Positions 10,641-22,915 of a DNA stretch of 51,394 nt are shown piece after piece. The position numbers and the translations under genes were made by a program. The first letter of the stretch is position 1. Each line of letters begins with the position of its first letter. Source of the DNA: Ophioceras dolichostomum (taxonomy: Eukaryota; Ascomycota; Sordariomycetes; Magnaporthales; Ophioceraceae); NCBI GenBank assembly GCA_003049485.1, contig PYST01000292.1:1-51394 (forward strand), in the 5' to 3' direction. Below the pieces are notes generated by a model. That model saw only the letters and a program-made list of their open reading frames with translations. It was not told where the DNA came from and made no database searches.

Positions 10641-12520
10641 CTAGACTGGCCGAGGAAGCCTAAGGTCGGATTCGAGCACAACCAAGGCGAGTTCCGCAAG
10701 CTCCCTAACCGGCTTCAAGACTCTCTCCTCGAAGAAAGCCTGGGCAGCAGTGAGGGCGTCTTGCTGATCTGAGCCTGCCACCCATTGCCGGAGAAGCTCC
10801 GACTCGTTATCCCGCCCGGGCACGCTCTCTATCCCGGCAAGCATCACTCTGGCCTCCTCGAGCACCGCCCAGTCGTCCGAATAGCCTAGCGGGGCAAGCT
10901 TGACCACCAGCAGCAAGATGGCGTGCAGGATCGACGCCTGGTCGGACCTGTCCATCACGGCGATGACCCTTGGATTCGCCAGCTTGCTGAGCTCCTCACG
11001 GTCGGGGATGGAGGTCTGCGTGAGCACCTTGGCAATGAGCATCAGGCCACTGAGCCGGAACTGCTTGAAGGGCGCCACATATTGGTACGGGTCGCAGTGG
11101 ATGGCTGCAAAACAGGCAATCGAGAGCGCGCTGGTCAGGTTGTTGGTGGCTAGGTAGTATAGCGTGGCCAGTTGAAACGTCTGCGCCAGCGGTTCGATAG
11201 CCCACATTCTGGCCGAGATCAGGGGCCGGCAGTGCATCCAGTTTGCCCGCAGTCTCTCCCGGCGCTCATCGACCAACACGTTCGGGCTGCGGTCACGTCG
11301 TGCACACGCGATGTAGATACTTTCCACCTGCGAGCGCCAGGCCGTCTGTCTAGACAGTTCCATGTCGACTGGGGGGTCCCTCAGCATCTCGACGCCGGGG
11401 CCGAAACTGGTAGCGTTGAGGGCAAGCATTTCTGAGGTCTGGCAGACTTGGTACACATTCATGTCATCGCCACACCGCCGACACGGACACTGGAAGTGGT
11501 ACAACTCGAGTTCCCTCCTGCGGGAGGTGAGTGGTTGCGTGTAGTCTGCAAAATCACGGCGGTGGTGGCAACAAAGAGACAGGTCAGAGAGCAGCCCAAT
11601 AACTAGCCCCTGCTTCGAAGACGAAGCAAGCGCCGGAGTAAGAGATACGCACCGGTGTATGAGATTGTAATCTCATCCCCTTTCTTGATTGCGGTCTCGG
11701 CACGGACATACGCCTTGCGCTTCGAAAACACAACCACGGCGTTGGGCAGGCACGAGTGGTTTATCATGGCCAGGAGTGGGTCGAGAAAGGTTCCGCTCTG
11801 CCCAGTGTCGGCATCATGCCTATCGAACGAGTTTGTTTGTATCTTTCGCGCGTTGTGTTGCTGGTCAGAAGACGAGGAGGAGCAAGGCGGGAGGCGGGTA
11901 GCGTCACGCGACCCGAAGCCGGCGCGGGTGGAGGCTCTGCTCTGTCTGAGCCATGGCCGCCGGACTCGACTCACCTTGCAAAGAATCTCGAGCGCCATGT
12001 GCAAGTTGTCATCGTCCTCCTTGCGCCCAGCATAGTGGATGCCCGCGTATGCCTGTAGTTTCATGTTCTCCCAAAGCTCAGTGCGTGCCTGAAATTGGCC
12101 GACGTTGCCCTCCAGTCCGTCAACCACGCGTTGTACCTCGGGCCAGCGGAGCAGCAGTTGCACCAGGCTCCGGACCGGCGTGGGCAGCCAGTCCTTACCA
12201 ACCGCACCTTTCACAACTCGGAAGACGCGGCACTCCTTCGAGTGGACGAGCTTCCAGTTGGCCCTCTGGCACTGGGAACCGCAGTACCATACCGCCTTGT
12301 CACAGCCGGTGCATCCAGAGACCTTGACATTCGTGGCCAGACAGTGATTGCACGTCGTCTTGACGTTCGCCGCGTCTGGGAATGCGACCAGCGGGTAGGC
12401 AAAGACGGTCACCAGATCGCCCGGCTGGAAATCCTGGTCCGCATGCAACGAGCGGCCCCTGCCGAAGCCCTTAGTGCCCTGCACGGCCACGCCAGAGTGT
12501 GTGCCGGAGGTATCGGTCAT
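10641..12520 (-). CDS. MYND-type zinc finger and SET domain protein (SMYD-like)
   Basis: Exons 12520-11975, 11842-11653 and 11545-10641 (546 aa). SMYD-type proteins are candidate lysine methyltransferases with an MYND zinc finger inserted in a split SET domain. An opening SET strand (VQGTKGFGRGRSL) is followed by the MYND finger at about residues 58-100 (CNHC, CTGC, WYCGSQCQ, then W, H and C ligands). The SET core follows: NHSCLPNA (about 209) and GDEITISYTD (about 243-252), completed exactly across the second intron. A post-SET Cys cluster CPCRRC follows. The C-terminal 270 residues look helical, as in the family. The first intron (132 nt) has no in-frame stop, so retention would insert 44 residues between MYND and SET core. 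The substrate cannot be told from sequence. Confidence 0.85.
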
Positions 12521-13882
12521 CTTTTCTCGGGAGGCAACCTCGGAAAATAGCGTTCTGTCGTGGAAGCGAAGTTCAAACCGGGCGAATTAAAGGAGGAAGG
12601 GGGAGAAAAGAAACGATAACGCTGTTAGGGCGGATGCTCTATTGTTCACTTAGATGAAAAGACGTTGAAGGGCTGTGCGCGAAGCGGGGCTGAGGTGAGA
12701 GCCCGCCAGCGCGTTGACATTTGCTGACCTTGTATTCTTGGGCAGGCAAGCATTCAGACAATGCTTGCCGTCTCAGGAGCTCGGCAGCAAAAAATGACAA
12801 GAAAAGGGGTCAATTGGGACGCTGATTTTGTACGGCACGATCGAGAAAGATAATAAAGTTTACAAACCCGTGTGCTTACCTGAGGCAGGGCACTCAATAC
12901 CTCATAGTGGAGATTTCTGCACTGAGGGCGCTGGGAGGAAGACAGTGAGGCGAGGTTACAGTTGGAGGAGGCTACAGTCCTAAAAGAGACTTCGGCCACT
13001 TGTTTTCGATTTTCACCATGTTTGCCATCAACCTCACTGCCTACCTTATGCAACTGGTGATCTGGATCGAAAGTAGATCCCCGGTTGCACGGGAGGCAAG
13101 GCGTTAATTGGAGAAAGCATGGACCAATATTGATTGCTATCGTGGAAACGGAGGGGCCAAGGCACTTAACAGGCTAGCAAAACAGAGAGCACAGTCAAGA
13201 ATCCTCCTCCAGCGAGATCTCTTGGGGATATAGCCAAGCCTGCCGCTTTAATAACGCTCACCTCTCGTGTCGAAACAGCTGCCGTCCGTCATCTATTTTC
13301 ACCAGCCTCGTACAGAGCCACCTGAAAACATTCCCAATGAACAACCACCATGCCGATGGCCTGCGTTATACCCAGGCACATCAGCCATCAGCACCAAGGC
13401 AGGGCTAAACAACATGTTTCTATATCCAAGAACGCCGCCCGCATAGACCTAAAACCGCCGCGGAAAGGCACCAACGTGAGGGAGACAAAAACGAAAAAAA
13501 AAGAAGCGGAGAGAAGGCCGCAAGCGGCAAGGCACAGTTCCAGACATGGTGGAAAGGTGCCACGCAGGGAGAAGCCCAGAATCACTAGAATTCCAGGGGA
13601 CAAGACCTGAACTGACACATGCCAGGTAAGCTAGTTCCCGACATCGGGCCAGAACCAGTAGAAAAGCAAAGTATTCAGAATGTTCAAGTACGCGTCGCGT
13701 ATAAGGTATAGGTATATACAGGACGCGAGGAATGACGGAATGCTGTATCTGCATGCGCGCCACCTTATCTAGATGGACCCCACGGACCCGTAGAAGAATG
13801 GGCGGGCTAGGCTGGCCGTCTACGGATTGCATGGAAGTGGGTGTGCTTTCTCATGATGTACCATACTTTGGGTTGGCATGCG
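12521..13882. other. Intergenic, about 1.4 kb, no gene seen
   Basis: Upstream of the MYND-SET start and downstream of the DUF1765 stop. Open frames on either strand are short, overlap one another and show no domain. The part near 12521 is presumably the MYND-SET promoter, and that near 13882 the DUF1765 3' UTR. Confidence 0.55.
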
Positions 13883-16800
13883 TCAGGCTAGGCGGCGGAG
13901 ACCCTCGACTCCTAACATGGGAACCTCCACGTCGTTCAGGCCGAGCACACCCTCGTCGCGCCGGCGGTCGACGAAAGAATTGCACTCGTTGACGACAATG
14001 CTCCACTCGGCCAGCGCACGACCGGCGTACCTGGAGCTTGTTGCAAATAGGCCGACCGGTTCGGCGGGGACTACAAGCTGCTGGCGCACGCGGTGGGGAG
14101 CTCCCCCGTGAGGCCCTTCGTGGGCACATCCAGCAACCCATGGGGCGGAGTCGGGGTCACTGCCGTCGCTGGAGCTGGCCGAGCTGCTGACCGCGGACTC
14201 AAAAGGCAGCGTGCCGATGAGATGGGGCCGGTCGAACAGCAAGTCATGGCAGGCGTCCGAAGGCGCCGGTTCTGATCTTGCTCCCATTACACTGCGAGCC
14301 TCCCCGTCGCGAGTTGGCCCTGAGCCCAGCACCGGCCCCGACTCTTGTTCCAGAGGCTGGGCATTGCGGGCCGCGCTGATCAGCCCGCCTTGCATCAAGC
14401 CCGAGACACGCCTCGTTGGGGGGGGTAGGCCTGGCGCCGGAGGAGGGGGACTCTCGCCTCTTCGGCCCGACGATGCCATCCGAGCGTTGACACGGGAGTG
14501 GGCCGGGGCCGGCAGCCTTGGCCGAGTCAAGATACGGTCTCGGGGAGGCGGGGTTTGGCCGCCATACATGCCGCCTTGCCAGGGGATGTTATGGAGAGTG
14601 AACCTGAAAACAAACTGCGCAGCATCAAACACGGGCGCGGAGCCGGTTGAGTCCGCGTCTGAGGAGGAGGAGGCCGTCGTGGCGGTGGCGGAGCTCGTGC
14701 TCGCCTGCGTTTGTTTTGGGGGTGGCGGAGGTCCGTCAGTCTGCCGTGGTCGGGATCGCGAGGCTGCGAGGTCCTTTCGAGCCCTCTCGAAGGCATCGTC
14801 TTGGTTCCGTCGCCCTGCCACGGACGACGTCGACGTTGGGGTCGACGTAGAAGTCGAGACCGAGGCGGAAAGGGAGGGAAAGGAGGAGCCTCCGGCAAGA
14901 CCCGGCATGCCCGCCGTCATGGCGGTGCTGTTCGTAGTCAAACTCAAAACCTTACCGAACAGGGACCACCGCCTCCTGGCTGCTGCCGAGGCTGGGGCTG
15001 CCGGATTTGCTGGAGGGCCGCCACCATCGGTATTCTTGAGGTCGCCGACCGTATCATCGTCGTTTCTGTCCTTCCCCAGAACCCTCGGCGCTGTTGCTGT
15101 CGTCGAAGGCGCCTGTCCGCCAGCATACTCGGCGCCACCAAGTACGGGCTGCGTGAAAATGTTTGAGATGGAGTCCAGCCCGGCGTAGAGGCCTCGTTGC
15201 GGCACGCAGACCTCGCTCCGGACGATCATGAATCTCCTGCCCGGCTGCGGTAAGCTTGGAGCAGTGGAGGGCGGAGCTGAGGCCGTTTGGTCGGCTTTCT
15301 GTTTCAGCCACAGATAATGCGACCATACGGTCTTCAGCCGCTTAGAGACGGTCAAGAATATCTTCCTGGAGAGGATGACAAAAGCATTGACGAGCAAACA
15401 ATCAGCTTCAAAAGACAAAAGGCAAGGTGCACACACACTTCCGGTGGAGGTGGGAGGCGGGAACTTGGAGAGGGAAAGGCAAGGAATCGAGCCGGCTTAC
15501 ACATCAACTTCGTTGGCGCTGCCTGCGTCACGGCAGATTCTCCAGCACAGAAGGCGCATGAAGTATGCGCGCACCATTGGGCACCAGTTCGTGAAGAACT
15601 TGGCGAACACGTCCTCGGTCAGGAGCCAGTCCAGGCAGAGGGCCTGCTTGCGCACCGGATCCGCCGAGATAATATCCCAGATGGAGAAGACGAAAGACAG
15701 AACGCGGATCTCGGACATCGTGTTGTTGTTGGATAGCATCATCCGGCACACCTCCAGCCAGAATGACCAGTCGATTGGGTCGATAGGATCGATGGGGTCG
15801 GCGGGCGGGGGCTGATCGAGGTCCGTAGGCGGCTGGCCGCTCCGATTGCACGAGTAGCCAATGTAGCCGTCGTATGCTGCCAGGGCCACCTCTAGAAAAT
15901 CGCACAATAGGTACTGGGCGTTGTGATCATAGCGGCCGGTTTGCTTGGCCGCCGCCTTGACGAGGCTCATGAAGGCTTCCGCGAACGTTCGGCGGACTCC
16001 GGCGAGGGCGGCATCGGCCAATAGGAAGTCGCGTAGCAGCACGACGAGGCGGTTCTCGTCCATCCCCCGGAGCAGGTTGTTATGGGTGTTGATGCCGCCG
16101 GCGGCGCTTGACACGAGAGGTGCCATGGCTGTGAGCGGCGGCTCCATGGCGATGATGGCAGCGGCGGCCGCGGCCTGTGCGGCAGCAGCGGCAGCCTCGA
16201 AGGTGGCCTGGCGATGAACCGTGCTGTCCAAAATGCTGAGGAGCTGGGAGTGGACGAGCACGAAGGCCGGCGCCCGCGCCTTTTCGACGAGCGGCAGGCC
16301 AGCAGGCATGAATTCGTCCGAGATGAGGTAGAAGTGCTTGCAGAAGATGAAGAACAGATCTGTGTCGCCGCCTCGCCACCTTGAGACCCAGGGCCCTTGC
16401 CAGGGGATGTGCTGGGCGGCCGGAATCGCCTGCGTGGCCTGCATGGCCTGTGAGGTCTGTACGGCCTGCAGTCTCGCGGCCCTGCGGAGCTTCTCGCTGA
16501 CGGCACGGACCGAGGTCCACCCCAGAGAGCCCAGGTGCGGCGGGAATAGCGCCACGATGTCGTCGCTCTCCCCTTGGCTGCGCCGCGGCAAGCCGAGCTC
16601 GTCCACAGCCCGTGCAACCAGGCCCAGGCGCTTCTCGAGGCCCCAAAGCCGCACAAGTATGTCGGCCACACCAGGCACGAAGAAGAAGGCGTAGGCGCAC
16701 GACTTGGCCGCAAAACTAACCAACGACAGCGGCGCATGACGCAACGACATTTTTTCTACCGCAAGCGCAACCTGGGCGAGCAAGCAGGACACAAACAACG

Positions 16801-18484
16801 AGTGCACCCGGTGTTCAGCCGCGCCAGTCGAGCCCCCTTCCTCGAGGGACAATCCACCCACCCCTCCCACCGATTCCGCTCGCGCCCTCACCTTCTCGGC
16901 CGGTGAGCGGTCGGCGAGCGGCCTCGCGTGTGGGGTGCCCAGTCTCCACTCCGGACGTGCCATGATTAACGAGGCTGCCTCTAGCAGCGCTGGGCGGTCG
17001 ATACCGGCCAAGGCCTGCGGTGTGGGTGATGCTGGCAGCAAAGCCGCGGTGTTGGTGTCCCATACCACCCGTTCACCCTCCCCGTCAAGCACGTCGAGAA
17101 GCGCAACCCACCACCTGCCAAGCCCAAGTGTCCGGTGCTCGACGTCGTCCGGCGTGAGCACCGAGGTGTCTCGGTTAGACGGGTCGTGGGCGTGGCGCCG
17201 GAGGAAAGGAATGAGTGCCGTCCTAACGACCGCCATGCGCTGGGCCGTGGTCGTTTTGGAAACGAACATGTGGTAGCCCGCCTCCAGCTCATTGAAGGCA
17301 GCCAGCAGTGGATCTTGAGAAGGAGCACCGCCAGCCGGGCTGCCACGGAGCCCCCCGGTCCCCGCCTCCAACGACGAGGCTAGCGAGTCGCGCTCCGAAG
17401 CCGCATGCGCCATGCTTCCTGTAGCACTAACCGTGCTGCCGCCAGATGACGGCGCATATGAATTGTTCGAGTCCTCTGCCCCGGCCACAGTGGCCGCGTG
17501 GCCGGGTGCATCAGACACCGACAGGCGATCAGCCCTGCTCGAGGATGAAGTCCTCGACCCGCTCCTCCGGAACACACTCTGCGGGCGCTGCTTGATTTTG
17601 GTAAGATAGACACTGGCGCGATTTATTGCACGGGACGTGCCGCTACCAGGCGAGTCACCAGACCCAGACGGATCAATAGGGGAACTCGCCGGTGAGTCGG
17701 CTGGCTGACTTGCGTCGACGCCGGAGCCGGCGCTGGAGCCGGGTATCGAAAGCCTCCACGATCGTCTGCCGCCCAGCCTGGCTGGGCTGACGCTACTGGA
17801 TCCACGTTCCTTCGGGCGGGTTTCCTCGCCCCGGGCCGGAGATGGGGAGCGAGAGCCGGAGATCCATGACCTTCTCGCGAAGTCAACATATGAGCCGCTT
17901 GAAGCAGCGCGTGATCGATCGCGCGGCCTTGTCTCGGACTCAGGCGCAGCCACTTGGCCCGTGGACGGCCGTGGGCGGTCTAATGGGGGGTCGTCGGCGG
18001 CATCTATCTCGCCGACATCCACGAGGGATCTTGAGCTTGGAATCCACGAGTGAGGTCGGCTTGCGAGTGACCTTTTCCGCCACCCCTTCTCAGGCACGGT
18101 TGGTAGAATCCCGCTACCGCTCCCGCTCCCGCTGCCGCTCCCGGCCCCGTTCCTGGTCCTACTCCCAGATCCGTCGCTGCTCGCGGTTTCGTTTGTGCTC
18201 TTGCTTCCGTTCACAGAGGAGAGATGCTCCTTGAGGTTGGACACCGTGATCGTGGGGGTCTTGAATTCTGGAAAGATCGAATCGTCCAGAGACGGTACGT
18301 CGAACGCGGGAAGACTCGGTAGGCATTTCTGGCCTTGACCACGGCTCGCGTGTTGGAGGCCAGGCGAGGGCAGGCTCGTGCCAGAGGAAGAAGAAAGGGA
18401 GACGAGATCAGGCGTGGAATGTGACCGATGAAATGGCAATTTCGGCTTGACTACCGGAGCCATTGTCAAGGTCGGGCCGCTCAT
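13883..18484 (-). CDS. Large DUF1765 (UPF0592-type) protein
   Basis: Exons 18484-15501 and 15365-13883 (1488 aa). The intron has GTAAGC, a CTGAT branch and TCCAG, and restores an unbroken frame (NEVDV then KIFLTVSKRL). The first third is Ser/Gly/Pro-rich low complexity. The middle (about residues 400-1000) is a helical domain with features I associate with DUF1765: LGRWWVALLDVL, CAYAFFFVPGVADILVRLWG and WCPMVRAYFMRLLCWR. The C-terminus is a long disordered linker and a conserved-looking end (YAGRALAEWSIVVNECNSF). A fission yeast relative is annotated as a possible membrane protein, but I see no strong transmembrane series here. An Ala-rich run lies in the middle domain. Function unknown; family call is from memory of motifs, not a search. 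Confidence 0.7.
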
Positions 18485-19355
18485 TTCATTTCATCGTGAC
18501 CAGTGCTTGCTTCCAGGCATGCTCTCCAGGCCGTAGGTGGCCTTGCTTGGTCGGTCTCAGAGGATGGGAGGATGGGAACGCAAGGGTTCTTGCTGGGGTT
18601 CTTGGGTCGGTTCTCGATTCCGGGGAGTCCGGGCGGATTTACATAACCATGTATCCCTATTGACCGTTGAGGGAGGGGTTGCGTCCCAGAGTCGAGGCTG
18701 GCCGAGGGTCACAAAGAGAAGGCCATCGCCATGAAAAGAAAGTGAAAGAAAGAGGACCCAACAAATACGGATGCTGATTCTTTGATGGTGAGCGCTGCGT
18801 GTTCAGCAGGCTCTGCAGGCTCCAGACCCGTGGGCTGCGCCTTCAATTGATCAACGGTGGACGCTGGCAGATGAAGCTAGCCTAGCCAAAGAGCCTAGTC
18901 AGCCCTAGCTCAGTGGTAAGTCCGTCCTGTCGCATCGCATGCGCTGATGACAACAATACGCACTGTGCTGGGAATTCAGGACGAAGAGCCCGCCGGGATG
19001 GCCAGGCACCTGGGGTAAACAACGTTTGAAAATAAAAGAGAGAAGAATGGCTTGAGGAACACACAGTCAGCTTCCTACGGAGTACTATATAACGAGAGGG
19101 GTCCTTATTTTTGCAGTGATCCTTGGTGAAATTCGTCAGTATGAGGCACCGTCAAATATTCTCAATTTTCATAGAGGAGCTGCCGTCTGCGATCCCGTAG
19201 TAAACCCCACTGCACGAGCACCGTGCGTGACTGTACCCTCCATTTCGGCCTGGCTGCCGCAGCTGCCCCACACGCCACACACGTCTCAGCTTCCAAGGGC
19301 CTACCCCTGAATTCCCGTTCTGAGCTGACAATTGACGCATCCGACAATACCTACA

Positions 19356-19374
19356 GGTTAGGTAGGTAGGTAGG
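19356..19374. repeat. (AGGT)n repeat cluster
   Basis: Several head-to-tail AGGT units (as TAGG phase), one member of the dispersed ACCT/AGGT family seen through the window in non-coding DNA. Confidence 0.8.
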
Positions 19375-19639
19375 CACCTCCGTTCCTGAGGTACATACGG
19401 GATCACCAGGCGGCATAACATTCTTCAAAGTTTCTGTAAGTACCTAAATAGATACGTAGAGGAGGCATCATAGCCACCGACTTTCACGCCGCGCATACCG
19501 ACTTTCCCGTTATTATGTTCAAACCAGCTGCTTCGTGGAGGAGGGTGGGTCATATTTACTGAGGATGGTCCCCTGTGAGTTTTTGCCAGCCCAAATTATG
19601 TACTTCCCTTTTTTTCCTTGGCTGCAGGGACGCTATTGA

Positions 19640-20062
19640 ATGACAACATGGCGAGTCCACCTAGCTGAGAACCCCAAGATGCACGCTTCAACCTGTGCAT
19701 CATTTATTGGACGCATGTGCACTAGCTGGTTGGCGGCCAGCCAAGGTCCAGTTGGAGCCTCGACATTGACCTCTGGAATGCCGCTGCTCCGAGGGCTTGA
19801 CATTACCTGTCTAACTAGGGGCATCTTCCCTATCCCTACCAACCATTACCAGAATCTCAGACATCATTGTTCAGTCGTTGTTGACTCTAGCATTCTTACA
19901 GTACCATGCCACCACGTCTGGCGCTGGAGCTGCTGCGAGAGACTCAACGATGGCCGGGCTATAAATGATCTGATTTCCCCCGCTGATGCCCGACTCCGGG
20001 AGCTAGTCGGCCACCCTCTCGGCACTCGCCTCCTACTGTGTATTCGTCTGACTGCCCCTTAA
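19640..20062 (+). CDS. Weak hypothetical ORF, 140 codons
   Basis: An ATG-to-stop frame with no recognised domain, no signal peptide, and composition rich in Cys, Thr and Leu. Another frame and the opposite strand are also partly open, so it may be chance. Listed only because it is the longest ATG-started frame in this gene-poor interval. Confidence 0.12.
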   Translation: MTTWRVHLAENPKMHASTCASFIGRMCTSWLAASQGPVGASTLTSGMPLLRGLDITCLTRGIFPIPTNHYQNLRHHCSVVVDSSILTVPCHHVWRWSCCERLNDGRAINDLISPADARLRELVGHPLGTRLLLCIRLTAP

Positions 20063-20745
20063 CAGCCGCCACGTCCTGAAGCCTCAGCCCCTCAGCAGCT
20101 CAGCACCTCCCTAACCCCAAAACAAGATAGACGCACAGCGTAGACGGACGGCGATACAACTGATACTTCTATTCTACTCCTTCACGTGACAGCGCTCGCT
20201 GGCGCACCCTCCTCGAATCAGCGCAGTGCTGCGAACACCAGCCCGACCCACGGCGCCAGCGATGTGAGCATCCCGGAGTCCCAGGTTGCCCTTCTCTCGA
20301 TCCGCCGAAAGCCGGCAGGTAGCTCTCCAAGCGCTGCGACCGAGCACGGTTCAATGGGACACGACCACGACGCACTCCTCGACTCGGTACCAGCACATGG
20401 AGTAACCATCGCCACCACTAGGCAAGCCGCGGCGGCCGTGCCATCATCTACTGGCGCTGTGAGATATGTCCCAAAAATGGATAGGCGTGGCGTAGTGAGG
20501 GTTGAGATAGGGGATGACACCTCGACCAATGGGCATGTTCACCCAAAGAGGGGCCGGATTCACCTTTTTGGCTACAAGCATCATCACGGCTCCACCACGA
20601 GGCCCACGGAACAACACGATGATGAGCAAAGACTCGGCGAGATGACACCGGTTGATGACACGTCCTAGCCAGCTCTTTCCCCATCAAGTCATTGATTATC
20701 GGGAAAGATCTTTTGGGACGTTGGGCTCTGCCTGCTCGACGACTG

Positions 20746-20763
20746 GGTACCTAGGTACCTACC
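20746..20763. repeat. ACCT/AGGT palindromic repeat
   Basis: Self-complementary GGTACCTAGGTACC core followed by TACC, a member of the dispersed family. Confidence 0.8.
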
Positions 20764-21241
20764 GATACATAAAGGAACTTTTGAGGCGAGGAGACGGGAC
20801 AGGAATGCCGCATTGAGCTTCTTCACTTCACTTGGATGGAACACGGATGTATGTCGCAGGCGTCGTCCTGGTGATCGGTGACACTCAGTAAAGCTCGGGA
20901 TGCGCTTTCCTGCCTGTTGAAGCTGTAGACTATCTATCGTACTTAGGTGTAGATGATGTGGCAAAGAAATGCTCCGCGGTGCTGTCGCTGGCTTCTAACA
21001 TTGCTCCCTTTCGCTACAATTGTCAGGGTGCGCGACACCCTAACTGCCGACAAGAAGAACCGTTAAGAGAAGCACCAGCCGGAGAACCAAACCAGCGCGC
21101 GAAAAAAATTAAGAAAAAACCACCCAGAGGATGGGGGGAGAGGGATGACTGAAAACAAAGAGAAAATGCCGCCCAAACGCCGGTTGTGCCACGGATCCCT
21201 CCACTCTGCCGAAGCACGGCTGCAAGTGGCACATGCCATCA

Positions 21242-22138
21242 TCATGGCTCGCTGGCCGTCGTACTCTTCTTGGCTTCTGGATGAGTGAGATGGTGGATGT
21301 GCTTGAAAGTGTCCTGAAATCTGCACTTGCTCCTCTCCATGATGGTGTGCAACACAATCTGGCGCAAGGAGGGCTGTTGGGGCCCCTCAGTCGACTCCCA
21401 AACTAGGATATCACTGGCGCCCCGAACGATGAGCCGCTGAGTGTATGCCTTCTTTTGGGCCGAACCCATGCCGTAGGCCCAGAGGAACCTCGACCCGCGA
21501 CTGAGTACCAGCTCCTCGAATGAGTAGGCCTGATAGGGAAAGGCGTCTCCTCCGCCGTCGGCCTCGACTCCCTTCGACCGGACCCAGCCCCTGGATCCAA
21601 GCCAGGCTAGTTCCGCGAGGAATGCCAAGTCGATCAGGGGGAGGTCCTTGATATGCTTGATCTGTGCGTCGTTTGTGTTGAAAAGAGTCTGGGGTGCGTT
21701 CTGGTCAGGGTCGGCAACATCAACTTCGACGTCGCCGATGGCGTCACAGATGTGGAGGGCGCGCCGGAGACCAAGGAGATACTGGGCGCGCCCCTGCGGC
21801 GGGATGAGCTCTGCAGCGGCCAGAAACTGTCCGTCGACCACATCTAAAATACGTCGGTGTCTGCACTGGAGCTCGGTAACAGAAACGAAAGAGCATATCT
21901 GGAGAACCTCGTCGGATTGGTCGGATTGGTCGGATTGGTCTTTCGGCGTAAGCAATTTGCCGGCAACTGGGAAGAGTTCGAGCTTGTCGAGGAGCTTCCG
22001 GCAGATCGATCGCTCGTACAGGCGTATGGTGGCGTAGAGATTGCGATTCGTCCGCATGAGCGTTGATATTGTGGGCAAGTCTGAATGCTCCGCGACGGAT
22101 AGCAAGAGCTCCGGCAAGTCCCAGACCGTTGCGGGCAT
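21242..22138 (-). CDS. F-box-like protein, function unknown
   Basis: Single exon, 298 aa. I chose the ATG at 22138 (MPATVWDLPELLLSVAEHS) although the frame stays open a further 89 codons upstream; that extension begins with a hydrophobic, atypical segment and is probably 5' UTR. The first 50 residues resemble an F-box (LPELLLSVAEHSDLPTISTLMRTNRNLYATI), a motif that links substrates to SCF ubiquitin ligases. The rest has no domain I recognise. A Ser-Asp-Gln repeat (coded by a 9-bp triplicated unit near 21912-21940) lies at about residue 65. Such single F-box-like proteins are common and fast-evolving in filamentous fungi. Confidence 0.65.
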   Translation of the reverse strand: MPATVWDLPELLLSVAEHSDLPTISTLMRTNRNLYATIRLYERSICRKLLDKLELFPVAGKLLTPKDQSDQSDQSDEVLQICSFVSVTELQCRHRRILDVVDGQFLAAAELIPPQGRAQYLLGLRRALHICDAIGDVEVDVADPDQNAPQTLFNTNDAQIKHIKDLPLIDLAFLAELAWLGSRGWVRSKGVEADGGGDAFPYQAYSFEELVLSRGSRFLWAYGMGSAQKKAYTQRLIVRGASDILVWESTEGPQQPSLRQIVLHTIMERSKCRFQDTFKHIHHLTHPEAKKSTTASEP

Positions 22139-22915
22139 CTTGCAAACAGCCAGGCGTGCTTGGAATGAAATAGAAGGGAAGCAAGTGATGTACGAAGAAA
22201 GACTGTAGGGAGGCGGGACATGGACAGCCGAGGCCGACGGGAACCGGGCACACCAAGAACAGGTCGTGGCTGTGAGATCTGGAGATAGGGAGCTAAGGGA
22301 GAGGACGAGCAGAAGAAAGAATAAAGAGGCGTATCGGAGCAGCCTGAGGGAGGGAGGAGTGGCTCCAAGGGTAGGATTTCGCCGGACCCGCACCTTGATG
22401 GCCACCCAGAGCAGCCGCCCAGAGCAACACGGCCAACAACGGACGGGCCAGCTTGATCACCCGCAAAGTGACCGAATTTACTTCCTGGAACCCACTCCAT
22501 GGCCCAAAAACATGCCGGCAATGGTGACGGGGCAAACAGAGAAAGAAAGCACGACGCACGATGCACGATGCACCACAGCGCGCGGCAGGTTCAGGCGGTA
22601 CTGGGGAAACCCTGATCCTCCCGAGGCTGGAGGTGAACGGGCAGAGTAGAAACAGCGACAGGCAGGGGTGTCTAGAGCGGCCAGACAAACACCGAATGGG
22701 AAGGACAGGCTCTGGTCCTCTCCCGCCTTCCACGTCACTGCTCCGTTCCCTCCAGAGAGGACCTTTATCCCATGTTCAGCGCACGCTACTGCGACTGCTC
22801 TCCTTCAGCGTCACATATGGGAATGCTGCAAGGAATGATGCGTCGCGTAAAACATGAACTGGGACTCGCAAAGAGAAGGGGTAGGCGGCGCGTTGCCATA
22901 CTTCGTAAGATCTTT
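22139..22915. other. Intergenic: F-box gene promoter and glutaredoxin 3' flank
   Basis: About 780 bp. Open frames on both strands are mutually overlapping and without domains. The segment next to 22138 is the likely 5' UTR and promoter of the F-box-like gene; an open frame there on the minus strand continues into that gene but lacks coding character. Confidence 0.5.

Larger units (their letters stand above)
18485..21241. other. Gene-poor interval, 2.75 kb
   Basis: It lies between the starts/ends of two minus-strand genes. Weak ORFs occur (+ strand 19640-20062, ATG-started, 140 codons; and a 160-codon frame at 20186-20668 that opens without an ATG), neither with a recognisable domain. A CTATAAAT motif sits at about 19959. 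It also holds two copies of the ACCT/AGGT repeat. It could hide a fast-evolving gene or a decayed one; nothing proves it. Confidence 0.45.

Noticed and set aside
14211..15188. Long plus-strand open frame (325 codons)
   Set aside because: It lies wholly antisense to the DUF1765 gene and is low-complexity, explained by GC-rich codon bias on the other strand.
18899..18980. tRNA-like A box (TAGCTCAGTGGTA)
   Set aside because: The A-box matches well, but there is no D-stem pairing, no convincing anticodon stem, and no B box at the right distance, so it is not a tRNA.
19904..19967. Short ATG frame MPPRLALELLRETQRWPGYK
   Set aside because: It has a good start context but ends after 20 codons with no splice donor before the stop; not supportable as a gene.
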